64,000 bases of DNA. Source: Auriscalpium vulgare (Eukaryota; Basidiomycota; Agaricomycetes; Russulales; Auriscalpiaceae). Below, piece by piece: positions 32,180 to 42,612 of the stretch. Made by a program: the position numbers and the translations under genes. The notes beneath the pieces were generated by a model, which had not been told where the DNA came from, searched no databases, and saw only the letters and a list, made by a program, of their open reading frames with translations. Positions within the stretch are counted from its first letter, which is position 1; every line of letters starts with the position of its first letter. The DNA lies in contig JAHBBC010000011.1 in the NCBI GenBank assembly GCA_019915015.1, positions 1,116,001 through 1,180,000 on the forward strand. The letters run 5' to 3'.

Positions 32180-33475
32180 TCAAGCTGAGCACGAAGGTTT
32201 CTCCCGCCAGCGGAGCCTCAGCGCCTGCACCACCTTCACGTCCTTCCCAAGCGGCTCGACCAGCACCAGCGGCACGACGCCCAGCGCGCCGCCCGCGCCC
32301 TCGCCCTCGAGCTCGCGCGCGCGCCCCTGCAGCCACATCGCCTCCCTCCACGCGCCGACCGCGCGCACGTACGCCGCGAGCGCGTCCGCGCCAAACTCCG
32401 CGCGCCGCAGCACGTCCCACAGCCCGCCGGCGTGCGGCACCGCGCGCACGCGGCACAGCCCGACGTACTGCACGAACGCGTCGCGCGGCGCGAACACGTT
32501 CATCGTGCGCGACGCGCTCGCGCCGGGCGCCGTCACCAGCGCGGCGAAAACGTCGGCGTGCACGGGGTACAGCGCGTGAAACGGCGCGCGCACCGTGGGC
32601 CCCCGCACGCAGCCAGGCGCGCCGGGCGCGATCGTTCGGGAGAGCCTGAGGATCGGCGGATCAGACGCGTGCAGGCCCGCCTGTGCATGAGCAACAATTA
32701 GGAAGCGCGTCTAGCTTGTCGGATTGCACCAGCACTGAGAGGCAGACGCACCTCGTAGTACGCGAGATCCTCAGGCGTCGCACATAGCGCGCTCGGGCGC
32801 TTCGGAGGGAGCGGGACGTCCGCGACCTCGCAGCGCGCCGCGAACGCGTCCTCGCGCGCGCGCTCCGCCGCCCACGCCGCGGCGTCCGCCTCCTCGACCC
32901 AGCTCGCGGGGCGCGGCTCCCGGGCCGGCGGGTCCGGCGGCGCACTGGCTCGCCACACCCACGACTCGCCGTCCGGCGCGCGCATGGGCTCGTACGCGTC
33001 CGCGGCGCGGTCCCACTGGCGCGCGGCGTGGCGCGGTCGCGTGTGCGGCGCGGGCCTGCGCGGCGGCGTGTGCGCGGTGCTCGTGCAGGGCGGCGTCGGC
33101 GAGCGCGCCGAGGCGCACGTCGCCGGAGGCGGGGGCGGGGACGAGGTGTGGGTATTGTGTGTAGAGGGCGGACTGGAGGAGCTCGACGGCGTGCACTTGT
33201 TCGGCGATGGAGGGCTTGTCGAGGTTGGCGATGCCGAGCGGGGAGAGGGCGCGGGTGGGTTTAGGCTGTGGGCGATGCGTTAGAGATGGAGGGGGGAAGG
33301 GAAGAGGGGGACGCACGGGTGGGTCTGCGGTGCGCATGAGCTTGCTTGGAGATAGTTTGCTTGAGGAGGGCGCTGCGAGTGATCTGGAGGGCTGCGTGAG
33401 GAGGGAGGTGTCGATGGACAGGCCAAGCACATTGCCTCCGCAGTCGGAGCCATCCAGTATGCTTCCCATGGTCAT
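32180..33475 (-). CDS. conserved-looking basidiomycete protein of unknown function
   Basis: The start ATG at 33475 opens MTMGSILDGSDCGGNVLGLS, a Ser/Pro-rich N-terminus. A helical block follows (LDKPSIAEQVHAVELLQSAL), then Ala/Arg-rich segments (WVEEADAAAWAAERAREDAF), then a second exon from about 32640 with APFHALYPVHADVFAALVTA and VGLCRVRAVPHAGGLWDVLR, ending at TGA 32180. Codon use and Ala/Arg richness suit this genome's coding GC bias. The frame changes near 33015 (ATAPRR against ARQWDRAADAYEPM), which implies one missing or extra base in a GC-rich run. I do not recognise a domain. Confidence 0.55.
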
Positions 33476-34829
33476 AGCGTAGTTGCAGAATTAGCCAACG
33501 GGTGTGTCAAGATTCGAGTGGCGGCCGTCGAGCGGGTGTGTGCGGAGAGGCGCGTCGAGCATGGTCTTTTGAGCAACTGTCCGCATCACAACCACAGCAA
33601 CCAAGCCACAATCGTGAGCGGTCGCACGCGTGCCAGCGTCGTGGTCGTGGTCGTGCTCTCGCGAAGCGAAGGCACAGCCCGCATTGTCCTGCGCAAAGCT
33701 GGCCCAAGCGCAACTTGAAGAACAAAGCGGCGTGATGGCACCGCTTATCAGGGCGATGGGTGTACGTTTCCTCTGGACCGCGAGCAAAGTTTCTTGCTGG
33801 GATACGTTCTGCAGATCTTGAGGAAGAAGAACGGAGGGAAGTGTCTTCGGCGAGAGAGAGATACAGCGACGCTCGATGTGGGAGCAAAAAATGAGCGCGG
33901 TACCTCCGGGCCGCCGCTCCGCTGCGGTTGTCGACTGTTGTCGTGGTAGCAGTGCTAGCGCGAGTACCTTCAAACTTTCACGAAATGATCGGTATACAAC
34001 CTAATTGTCTTGAAGCAGAACATCAAGGAAAGTTGTTGCCAAGTAAGTTTAGTAACGGGTACTAGTATTCTGGATAATTAATCGCGGTTCCTCCGGGCCG
34101 CCCGTGGGCCGTCGTCCTCATCGAGCACAAAGCCATCATCGCGATACAGTACCTAGCTCGCTGGCCACGAGTACTTACTTACCAACCTGCAGTCCGTCCC
34201 GCTGCACGCATGCGACGTCGCCAACACCAGCATCCGCACGATCCCGCCGTCGATCCGCCCACACACCGCCTTGAGTCAGAGATCCCGCACGCCTCAACGT
34301 GCGTGTGTCCAGGTCCTCCGCTCACACGCCCGTGCCTCTTATCGCGCGGCCGAACACCCCCCGCGACACCGCAGCCGAGCGACCCCAAAGCCGCACACAG
34401 CTCTGATCCTAGGATAGGAGGAAGCCGCGGCGGGATCAGAGGCCCATGCGCTGCTGGCCTTCGCGCAGCGACAGCGGGGTGCCGTCGGGCTGCCTGGCGC
34501 GAGTTCCCATGGGCCGCCCACCGTGACCGACCCGTGGATGGGGCCTCGAGCTCGAAGCCGCGATGACACGGTCGGCAGATTGGCGCGGGCGGATGCATGT
34601 GTCACGCAACGTCGTCCGCGGCCGCCACGTGCGATGACGAGCTCCTCTGCAGACCGGGGCGGCGCGCACAGCGAGCAGTAGCAAGACTAGGGTATTAGCA
34701 TGCAGCAGTGAATGCGAGTCGAGGCACAATGACATAGAATCTTCAATGTAGCAGATGGCAGCTCGACAGTACTCTTACAATGTCGCCGACTTCACCTCTC
34801 CATCCACCCGTTCCCCGCGGCCGCGCGCC
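33476..34829. other. intergenic, no supported gene
   Basis: Overlapping GC-rich frames on both strands, none with recognisable motifs. A transcription start for the minus gene at 33475 is expected in the left part. No tRNA with a proper B box was found. Confidence 0.4.
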
Positions 34830-35683
34830 CTACGGCGCTGGGGGCCCGTCGTCTATGCCGCCCTTGTCCGCGTACCAGTCGCGGAGCCAGCGCTCCGCGT
34901 CGGCGTACTCGACGCGCACGCGGGCGAGCGTGGCGGCGATGTAGGCGAGCGCCTGCGCGCGCGAGAGGTCGACGAGCCGCTCCTCGTCGCGCAGAAGGCC
35001 GTAGTGCTGGATGCGCTCGCACGACTCCTGCACGCGCGCGACGCCGAGCGCGGCGGACGAGCCCTTGAGGAAGTGCCCGAGCTCGCTCAGCTCCTTCAGC
35101 TTCTCCTCCGTGCTGCGCGCGGGGCGGGTCAGTGCTGCGCTCAGCGCGAAGGGGAGCGGGCGACGCACAGGGCGTCCTGCATCTTGACGAAGGTGGCCAC
35201 GGCCTGGGTGAAGTACTCCTGCACGGTGCTGCGCGAGAAGTCGTGTGTCTCGTCCTCGTCGAGGTCGAGGATCTGGGTGAGTGTCTCCATGTTGATCACG
35301 TCCGCGGTCGAGGGCTGCGTAGCGCGGGCGGGCGTGAGCGGGGCGGCGGCGGCGGCGGGCGGGACGCGGGCGTACCTGTGCGGGGTCCAAGGCGGGCTCT
35401 GGGGCTGCGGCGGGCGGCGATGCGGCGGATGCGGGGGCGGGGGCGGGGCTGGTGGGTGCGAGGGCGGCGACGGTTGCTGGATGGCGGGCGGCGGGGGGTT
35501 AGGGGACGGCAAAGGCTTCGCGGCGAGGGCGGGGGCGGCGGCGGCTGTTACGGGGACGGCATGGCGGGCGGCGGGGGGTGCTGCGGGGGGTGCGGGGTGG
35601 ACGGGGACTGGGCCATGTGCAGCTGGCTTTGTCGCGAGGGCGGGGGACGGTGTGGGCGACGTTCGTTGGGGGCTGAGCGGCAT
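34830..35683 (-). CDS. YPD1: histidine-containing phosphotransfer protein YPD1
   Basis: Two exons. The first (35683 to about 35178) has an unusually long Pro/Ala-rich N-terminus (more than 100 residues), then VINMETLTQILDLDEDETHD and a helix up to KMQDAL. A ~57-nt intron follows, then TEEKLKELSELGHFLKGSSA with the phospho-accepting His in HFLKGSSAALGV, and two more helices to PPAP and TAG at 34830. HPt proteins such as Ypd1 carry phosphate from a hybrid histidine kinase to response regulators Ssk1 and Skn7, and so control the HOG osmotic-stress pathway. The four-helix core is complete. The long Pro-rich extension is absent in yeast Ypd1; the true start could be a later Met in VINMET. Confidence 0.88.
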
Positions 35684-37364
35684 GGAGAACGCGAGAGAGC
35701 AGAGCAGGCCGTGCGAGAGACATGATGATTATCACTCCTCGGCCTATCCCGCGGTGACGTCGCTGTCCCCGTGCCTGGCCCAGAGCAGCGTCCCCGGCCA
35801 CCCCGACTCCCGCGATTTAGCCTTTCCGCCTCCGCCGTCTTCTCCCCGCCTCGTGCGCCCAGGCGCAGCCAGGCCAGCCGTAAGCGACTGCACCCCAGAG
35901 ACCAGGCCAGCCGCTGTGCACCCGTCCCGCACACACTCCCCGATCCGGCGCCCTCGTGGCTCGCGTCCATGCTGCCCTTGGCTCTCATCAGAACACCAGG
36001 GCACCCCGCGCGCTCCGCTCAAATGCAAACCCTACTCGATGAAATTCTCCGTCAGCATAGCGGAATCCGGAACAAGGGCGATAACCCACCGCGGTGCAGA
36101 GAATGCCCGTGTCTCGCGAGATGGGCGCGCGCAACGGCAAGCGAACAATGCAGATGCGCTGCTGACCTTCATCTTCCCGGAACACAGTCGTTCCGCCAGC
36201 ACGTCGCAAGAGGCCGTCGGTCGCATTCGGATGCGCAGATCATGACCGCCCTGCCTCGAGGCCAGTGGATGAGAGTGTCGCGCAATCCGATGGCATGAAT
36301 CTAGATAGATGTACAGGTTGGCGATCGGCCGCAGTACGTCGGCAAGACGGGAGACCAGGCTGCTCGGCGCCGGACGCTCGATCCACAGTGCAATATTGCT
36401 CCCGGTACAAGCTGATTGGCTCATATCGCGTCGGGCAATATTGTAGATGGACGGCAAATGGACGGTGCTATTTTGGCATCTTTTCAGGTGGTCGATCCAG
36501 GCCCAGGCGCACACAATATCCTTCATTTCAGCGACAGAATGAAGGCGAGTCTGGACACATACCTATGTTCTCGACGCGTTGGACCGCGCATGTTGCGCCG
36601 AATTTCCTGCAAATTAATTGGTCCTGCAAGCTGATTGGCTGCGCACCTCGGGAACGCGTAGTGCGGTTCTAGATGTATGCTCTCTGGCGCTCCTCCGATC
36701 GAGACTGCAGGCTCCCGATGCCATGCAGTGCAGGACGGGGCGCGCACATATCGACCATACGCCGGGCCCATATGCAACCCTTCGAGGGAAGCAGTCTCAG
36801 CGAGAGATATCAATCGGAGTCTGCACACACGTACCGTGATCGAGAAAGCTGGCTTATATGCGCGGCGGATCCACGCGCTTCAGATTTCGAGTCCAGGTTT
36901 CGAGTCCAGGTTTCTGTTGGGTGGGATGGATTATTGGACCGCTGCGCGAGGTCGGGGCGCGCCCAACGTATGGTCTGACGCGCTGCCAGCGCTGGTGCAC
37001 ATGCACGGCTCATGGCGCACTGTGGGCAGTCGGAAAGACACTCTTGCCGCAGTTGTGATGATCTGAGAGACTAGTTGCAGGAAACTTCACGAATGACCAT
37101 GTCAGAAAGTGGGAACTGAAGCTGAAGAGACACTGAAGTTCAATTGCAAGAGCGACGCGCGCGTCTGTCACAGCGTCACGTGCCCGGCGTCGCTCAATCG
37201 ACGTGTGTGACTCCAGTGTGACTTCGCGTCTCGACTCTCTCCTCTCATCATGAAGACCGGTACCTCCCCCGTCCTTCTAACTGCGTGAGACGCAAACAGG
37301 CTGTACGATGTGGACCGGGAACGGGTGTTTTTTATGTAGCGGTAGTAACACTACCTCTCAGTTG
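35684..37364. other. intergenic, no supported gene
   Basis: Many frames but no motif or exon chain. At 36888-36914 a 13-bp unit (TTTCGAGTCCAGG) is duplicated in tandem. The large plus frame that covers the left part is antisense to YPD1 and looks like a GC artefact. Confidence 0.4.
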
Positions 37365-37642
37365 TGTTTGCTAAACGCCGCTCTACAGGGCATGTACTCC
37401 ACCCTCATCATCGTATGCTGCAAGCTTCAGGCGTCAACGATCATGGATATGCGAGACGACAGCCCCCCGCTTTCAGCACTCGTGGCGCTGTATTCGGGCC
37501 ATCTTCCGACAACCGCGAGTGCAATTTGCCGCACCACATGGAGATGATTGGCAGTTGAAGTTCCTTGCAAGAGACAGTTCGGACGCGCGGCTCGGCTCTG
37601 TGTTCTCAGCAGACATCCGGGCGGACAAGGAACAGTTCGTGC
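37365..37642 (+). pseudogene. truncated copy of the neighbouring membrane-protein gene
   Basis: Starting with an intron end (CTCTACAG) and the motif of GMYSTLIIVCCKLQAS, this stretch repeats the last exon of the gene at 38190-39575 (GMYPTVLVVLCKLQAS). Both then give MDMRDDSPPL. Upstream membrane-spanning exons are absent and the C-terminal frame is altered, so it is a fragment from duplication of the 3' end. Similarity fades after GCGGACAAGGA at about 37630. Confidence 0.7.
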
Positions 37643-38189
37643 AGCCGACGCCTCACGTATGGCTCACCTCTCGTTTACTCGCTCAATTACTTATCTGTCT
37701 ACTGATCGGGCATAGACCGGGTTTCGCATCGTGTTGTATACACCCATTTCCCATTCTCGCCCTCGCCCTCGCCCTTCCTCCGCCTCCTCCATCACAAACA
37801 GCCGCGTCTTCAAAATTCTCCTGTGCCTCAGCCTCAAGTCCGCCCATCAACCCTGTCCTTTCATCACGCTGCTCTTAGCATCCTCGTTGTCGGCAGCTGG
37901 TATCGGCTGAACTCGTCCTGGTATATGCGTCCCTGGCTGTCGTCAGCAGCCCCCGCACATCTTGGGAGACACAGATGCCGTGACATCCCATGCAGCGGAG
38001 TTCACGAAGACAGTGAATGCGAGATGCTGTGCGATGGCTGTCACTTCCGAAACATACTGCAGGCGCGTATTGGCCCCCTGGGCCGTTCGGAGCGCGTCTC
38101 AGGCTACGCGCTCCTCGCTTAATTGGGTTTGGGACCAAGATGGATGCTGTCAGTCGCGCCACACATCTGCAAACGTCAGCAGCTGATTT
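37643..38189. other. spacer, likely promoter of the membrane-protein gene
   Basis: Includes a pyrimidine-rich tract with repeated CGCCCTCGCC words at 37750-37795. No gene supported. Confidence 0.4.
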
Positions 38190-39575
38190 ATGAGGTGTAT
38201 AAGAGGCCTCTTTGCGACGCAAGAGCCTGAGGGATTGCCGATCCCCAATGCAACACAGGCCCCGTATCTATGGACTACTGGAGATTTACCTATATGGTGA
38301 GCGGCAAAGGTCTTGGGCTTCGAGTATTGGTTGATACTTAATGCGGCCCAGGCATCTACACCTGTCTCTTTGGTTTTGCTCTGCATGTTCTCATGTGCGC
38401 CTCTATACTACCCACTCAGTGTTGCGTCAATTCATCGCTTCTTTTCTTGAAGCCGAAGACTCAAGGGAAGCACCACGAACAAATGCCTAACACTTACAAT
38501 AACTGCCATGTATCTGGTAGCGACTGCACATGTCGTCGGGAGTGCCTGGCCATTCAATTCCGCCAGTGATGATTGGGCGCGGTCATTGGCGATTGACGAA
38601 CTTTTAACAGCCATAGCCACTCTCAACGTGCGTCGGGACCAGCCACTATGTCATCAAGGCTAACTTCTGTTCGCAGTTCGTCCTTGGTGATGGGATAGTG
38701 ATGTGGCGTGCGTATGTGATCTGGGAGCGCAGCAGGCACATCCTCGGCATCTCTTTGCTACTGCTCCTCTTGATGGTGGGCGCATCGATCTGGCAGATCA
38801 CATACACCGCCATTCGAGTGCAGTCGCACATCGACCACGTGTACCAAGTGGCGTCTTTATGACGTTGCTCTCGCCAACGTCGTGGCGACTGGACTCATAG
38901 GGTACCGTGCTTGGTATGTTACAAGTCTCTTCCCCTCGCTCCCCCTCACCCATAACGTCTGACGATGATAGAGACACTACCGTCCTCCTCTGTTGTCAAA
39001 ATCAGGATTCAACGGGACCGCGCGCTGGCAGTCCTCCTGCTCCTCGTCGAGTCTGGCGCGTTATATTGTGCTATTTGGGTATGTCTGGAATTCTTTCATC
39101 CTGAATACATGACCAATTCGACGTCGTAGATTGCAGTAATATCACTATGTGTCAGGCCTGCCTCGACTGTGTCCGTCTCAAGCATCGGTTCTGAGATTGT
39201 TGCGGCGGCGCTCCCGCAGATCGGGGCAAGTGACTATATGCACCGTCTCCAGTACGTTTGCTAACTGGCGCTCTACAGGGCATGTACCCCACCGTCCTCG
39301 TCGTGCTTTGCAAGCTGCAGGCGTCATACTCGAACACCATCATGGATATGCGCGACGACAGCCCCCCGCTCCCAGCACTCGCGCCAGATGCCAGCGTCCC
39401 GTTTTCTCCAAGTTCGAACAACCACGACTCCGTGCGAGTGCAATTTTCCCCACTGCCAGGAGATGGAGGGCAGGGATTGAACACCTCGGACACGTCGCTC
39501 GGCTCTGCGTCCTCGCTCGGCTCTGCGTCCTCGCGGGCGGCATACATCAAGGCGGACAAGGAGAACATTGTGTAG
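38190..39575 (+). CDS. multi-pass integral membrane protein of agaricomycete type
   Basis: The start ATG at 38190 gives MRCIRGLFATQEPEGLPIPN, and short exons follow: GIYTCLFGFALHVLMCASIL, TITAMYLVATAHVVGSAWPF, FVLGDGIVMWRAYVIWERSR with ILGISLLLLLLMVGASIWQI, a loop with NVVATGLIGYRAW, VLLLLVESGALYCAIW, IAVISLCVRPAS and GMYPTVLVVLCKLQAS, then a hydrophilic tail ending KADKENIV. Seven or so hydrophobic segments in this order match a very large agaricomycete family of unknown function with a receptor-like topology (related to DUF6533 proteins). The W-R-A-W/Y motif after LGD is typical. Some exon joins shift frame, so it may be sequence-damaged. Confidence 0.65.
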
Positions 39576-39667
39576 AGGATGCCTGACGTATGCCTCTTTC
39601 TTCGTGCTTCTTCTGCAGTGTATCAACTCTATTATTTATCCGCTATTATAATGTAGACCGCCCCGCG

Positions 39668-40498
39668 TCATATGCATTGTTTCCAAATTATACTCATCTC
39701 GCAATTCCCCCGTCCTTCACCTTCTTGAGCCATCACCGATAAAAGGTTCCACAGAACCAACCTCACTTTAAGCACGCCGAGCCGCACAGCCCAACCGTCC
39801 TTCGCAACAATGCACTCATCGTAACTCCACTCGAAGCGCACCAGCGTGTCGCGGATACGCGCAACGGCGTCCGTGGATGCGGAGAACGGGCAGTGCTCCG
39901 AGAGGACAAAACGGCGCACGGCCCTGGTGGTGATGTGCCCGCGCCTGCGCGGCGCGTCGAGCATCGGCCACGGGAAGTGCTTGAAAGTGAGCGGGGCGCT
40001 GTTGGCGCTGCGAACTGCATCCGACTCTGAGTCGGACGCCGTCCCTGCTTCCGCGAGCCGCGCCCACCCCGCGTCGTACCTGCTCCATGCATCAGGCATG
40101 CGCGCGCGCACACGCTTCTTCGCGTCCCACTTGGCCTGCTCCGCCATGCATGTCTTCCGTGGGTCCTTCTGTTGCGCCGCGGCTGTCGGTGCGTCAGCGC
40201 GGTGCATGTTAGCTGTACACTGCGACGTGCGCACCGGCCTGTCTCGTGCGGCGCCGCTCCTCTGAGTCCTTGCGGCGGAGGCGGTTGAGGAGGACGGAGA
40301 GTGCGTCGGTGAATATGATGGGGATTTTCGGAGACAGCACGTGCGCGCAGGCGACGAGGCTGTCGAGCTTTGATGCGAGTCGTTTGCCAGCATTGGTATC
40401 TCTGTGTTCTGAGAATTAAATATGCTGGGGTTGCGTACTACGGGCACCGGGCACCGGGGGAAGGTAGATTTGGATCGAGAGGAGGTATTGTGCCACAT
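39668..40498 (-). CDS. hypothetical protein, possibly related to J-domain-like fungal family
   Basis: A single open frame of 276 residues from the ATG at 40498. The first part is Ser/Thr-rich and low in structure. The second half reads WDAKKRVRARMPDAWSRYDA, then LTFKHFPWPMLDAPRRRGHI, TTRAVRRFVLS and RIRDTLVRFEWSYDE. The arrangement 'FPWP... then RIRDxLxRFxxD' is like a fungal family whose end resembles a degenerate DnaJ helix (usually RFHPDKF); here the HPD triplet is missing. That comparison is from memory and uncertain. The gene may have introns in its N-terminal part. Confidence 0.5.
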   Translation of the reverse strand: MWHNTSSRSKSTFPRCPVPVVRNPSIFNSQNTEIPMLANDSHQSSTASSPARTCCLRKSPSYSPTHSPSSSTASAARTQRSGAARDRPVRTSQCTANMHRADAPTAAAQQKDPRKTCMAEQAKWDAKKRVRARMPDAWSRYDAGWARLAEAGTASDSESDAVRSANSAPLTFKHFPWPMLDAPRRRGHITTRAVRRFVLSEHCPFSASTDAVARIRDTLVRFEWSYDECIVAKDGWAVRLGVLKVRLVLWNLLSVMAQEGEGRGNCEMSIIWKQCI

Positions 40499-40894
40499 GC
40501 ACACAGACTGCCGCTGTGATACTTATACCAGCGACCGTGCCATTGTGTCAGAGAACAACAGCACATTTTGACAGCCCATCATCGCCAGCGCTGCCCGCTC
40601 GTACTACTGCTCACTATAACAAACGCCCATACGCCTCGACCACCGTTGATCTCCAAATTCCCGGAGTCTCGATGTCCCCTGACAAACCTGCTGTCCAGCT
40701 CTATAAGCTCAATCCAATAAGACTTCCAGTTGGACCGCGATCTGGTCACCTGTGCTTCGAATCATAACAGAATGCGTGGTGCGAGGGGTATGTGTGCAGT
40801 GATTGTTATGTATTTATGGTTGTCTGGGGAAATAATATGTATCTGGGGGTCAGTAGTGTGGATGAAGCAATATGAGATGGGCGGGAACGGAACG

Positions 40895-42174
40895 CTAGTC
40901 GCGCAGGGCGGCCCAGTCGATGCCCTCGCCGGGTCCGTACTTCTCTTCCAGCCACGCGTTCGCCTTCTTGAAGTGTTCGTTGCCGAGAAACCCGCGGTGC
41001 GCGGACAGCGGCGACGGGTGCGCCGATCGCAGCACCAAGTGCTTCGTCTGCCACCCACCCAGACACTATTAGCCCCCATTGTCGTCTCGTGTATATTCCA
41101 CACGGAGCACCGCACCTCGTCGATGCCGACGGCCGCGCACGTCTTCTGCGCGGGCAGGCCCCACGCGAGGAACACGACGCCGCGCGCGCCCGCGCGCTGC
41201 GCGACGGCGCACAGGGCGGCGGCGGTGAGGCGCTCCCAGCCGTGCTTCTTGTGCGCGTGCGGGGTGTGCGCGCGCACGGTGAGGCACGTGTTGAGAAAAA
41301 GCACGCCGCGCGCGGCGAGCGGCGTCAGGTCCCTGTGCGCACGTCAGTCAGTCTCTGGGCAGTTAGACGAAGTCGGGGGAGGTACCCGGTTGTGGGGATG
41401 TGGAAGGCGGGGATGTCGGATTTGAGCTGTTTGTAGATGTTCTTGAGCGAGGGGGGCGGTTTGGTGGGGGCAAGGACGGAGAAGGCGAGTCCTGCGCGGC
41501 AAGTCAGTGGGAGGGCGCAGGGTATCGAGGGCGGTGGTACCGTGTGCTTGGTTCACGTCGTGGTATGGGTCCTGGCGCGCAGAGTTGGTCAGTCAGCGTT
41601 GGTAAGGTTAGGGAGGGGGATACGGTGCGCGCACCTGGCCAAGCACGACGACCTTGACAGAGTCGAGCGGGGTGAGCCGAGACCACGAGTACACGTCGGC
41701 CACTATACCGTAGTGGGCTCAGCGGTCTCCATCGCGACATATGCGAGGATGAAGAAAACGCATACATGCAGGATACACGGTGTGTGCCTTGTGCTCAGCG
41801 ACGAGGAACTTCTTTAGCTACATACATCCGCGTCCATCGTCAGCATCCTCTGCCGACCGTCGCAGAGAACGCACCTTGGCGAAGTACGGCTGCGCCGTCT
41901 CGTTCTTCAACGCGTCGTACCAGCCCGCGCCCATCGTCTCGCGCTCCAGATTCGCAATCACGCGAGCTACATCTGAGTCTGATGTCGCGTTCGCAGTGTC
42001 GGTGTCGACGTGAGGGTCTGAGGTAGAGGTTGAGGTTGAGATGGAGGCTGAGGCGGCCGCGGTGACCTTGCGCCGCTTTTTTGGTGGGGGCGCGGCGTCT
42101 GTAGATGCGGTGGTGAAGAAGCTCTGGATGGAGAGCGTGGTACCGGTGGCTTTGCGCTTCATGGTGTTTAGCAT
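40895..42174 (-). CDS. UNG1: uracil-DNA glycosylase
   Basis: Exons read in order: [20 protein letters not shown] (the QSFF start resembles the PCNA-binding peptide of UNG proteins), a KKRRK nuclear signal, [38 protein letters not shown] with [20 protein letters not shown], where Asp in GQDPYH is the catalytic base, [60 protein letters not shown], then [13 protein letters not shown], the DNA-intercalation loop, and [13 protein letters not shown] before TAG. The enzyme removes uracil from DNA to start base-excision repair, in nucleus and mitochondria. All family 1 UDG motifs are present. Four or five short introns. A copy of its 3' end stands inverted just upstream (42337-42550). Confidence 0.93.
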
Positions 42175-42336
42175 GAGAGGAGAGACGCGAGGTCACATGG
42201 TCACACTCGTCGTTTGAGCGACGCGGGGCACGTGATGCTGTGACACACGCGCTCAGTCACCGCTCGCCAAATTTCTCTCAGCTTCAGATTCAACCAGTCC
42301 GTCATGTCACTAACGAGTTGGATCCCGCCTGGAACA

Positions 42337-42550
42337 TCTGGTGCTGCGCTCGGCGCACCCGTCGCCGCTGTCCGCACAGCGCGGGTTCTCCGACAACGAG
42401 CACTTCAAGAAGGCGAGCACGGGCCCGGCGAGGGCATCGACTGGGCGGCCCTGCGCGACTAGCGTTCCTTTCCCGCCCATCTCATATTCCTTCATCTACA
42501 CTACTTACCCGCAGATACACACTCCCCAGAAAACACATAAATACAGACAT
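42337..42550 (+). pseudogene. inverted duplicate of the UNG 3' end
   Basis: The plus strand repeats the last UNG exon and its 3' UTR (minus strand 41042-40802): [13 protein letters not shown], a copy of NEHFKKA, and then the ACTGGGCGGCCCTGCGCGAC stop region and the following ~90 bases of UTR. About 22 bases that encode the WLEEKY part are missing, and a few bases differ. Because UTR is included, this is a DNA duplication and not a retrocopy. It lies between the UNG start and the PAN2 stop. Confidence 0.85.
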
Positions 42551-42612
42551 GCTCAGCTACCGCTACATACAAAGCACCCGTTCCCTGGTCCACATGGTAC
42601 AACCTGTTCGTT

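Noticed and set aside
32059..32649. Plus-strand 196-residue Arg/Ala/Pro-rich frame
   Set aside because: Antisense to the second exon of the minus-strand gene at 32180-33475, with extreme composition set by GC content.
33491..33973. Minus-strand 160-residue frame
   Set aside because: No conserved motif, low-complexity HDHDHD run, no ATG context or splice partners; probably upstream region of the gene at 33475.
34755..36245. Plus-strand 496-residue open frame, among the longest in the window
   Set aside because: It overlaps YPD1 in antisense, is Gly/Arg/Ala-rich and has no motif. Long chance frames are expected opposite GC-rich coding DNA.
36888..36914. Repeated TTCGAGTCC, which resembles a tRNA B box
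   Set aside because: No acceptor stem, anticodon arm or A box can be built around it; it is a 13-bp tandem duplication.
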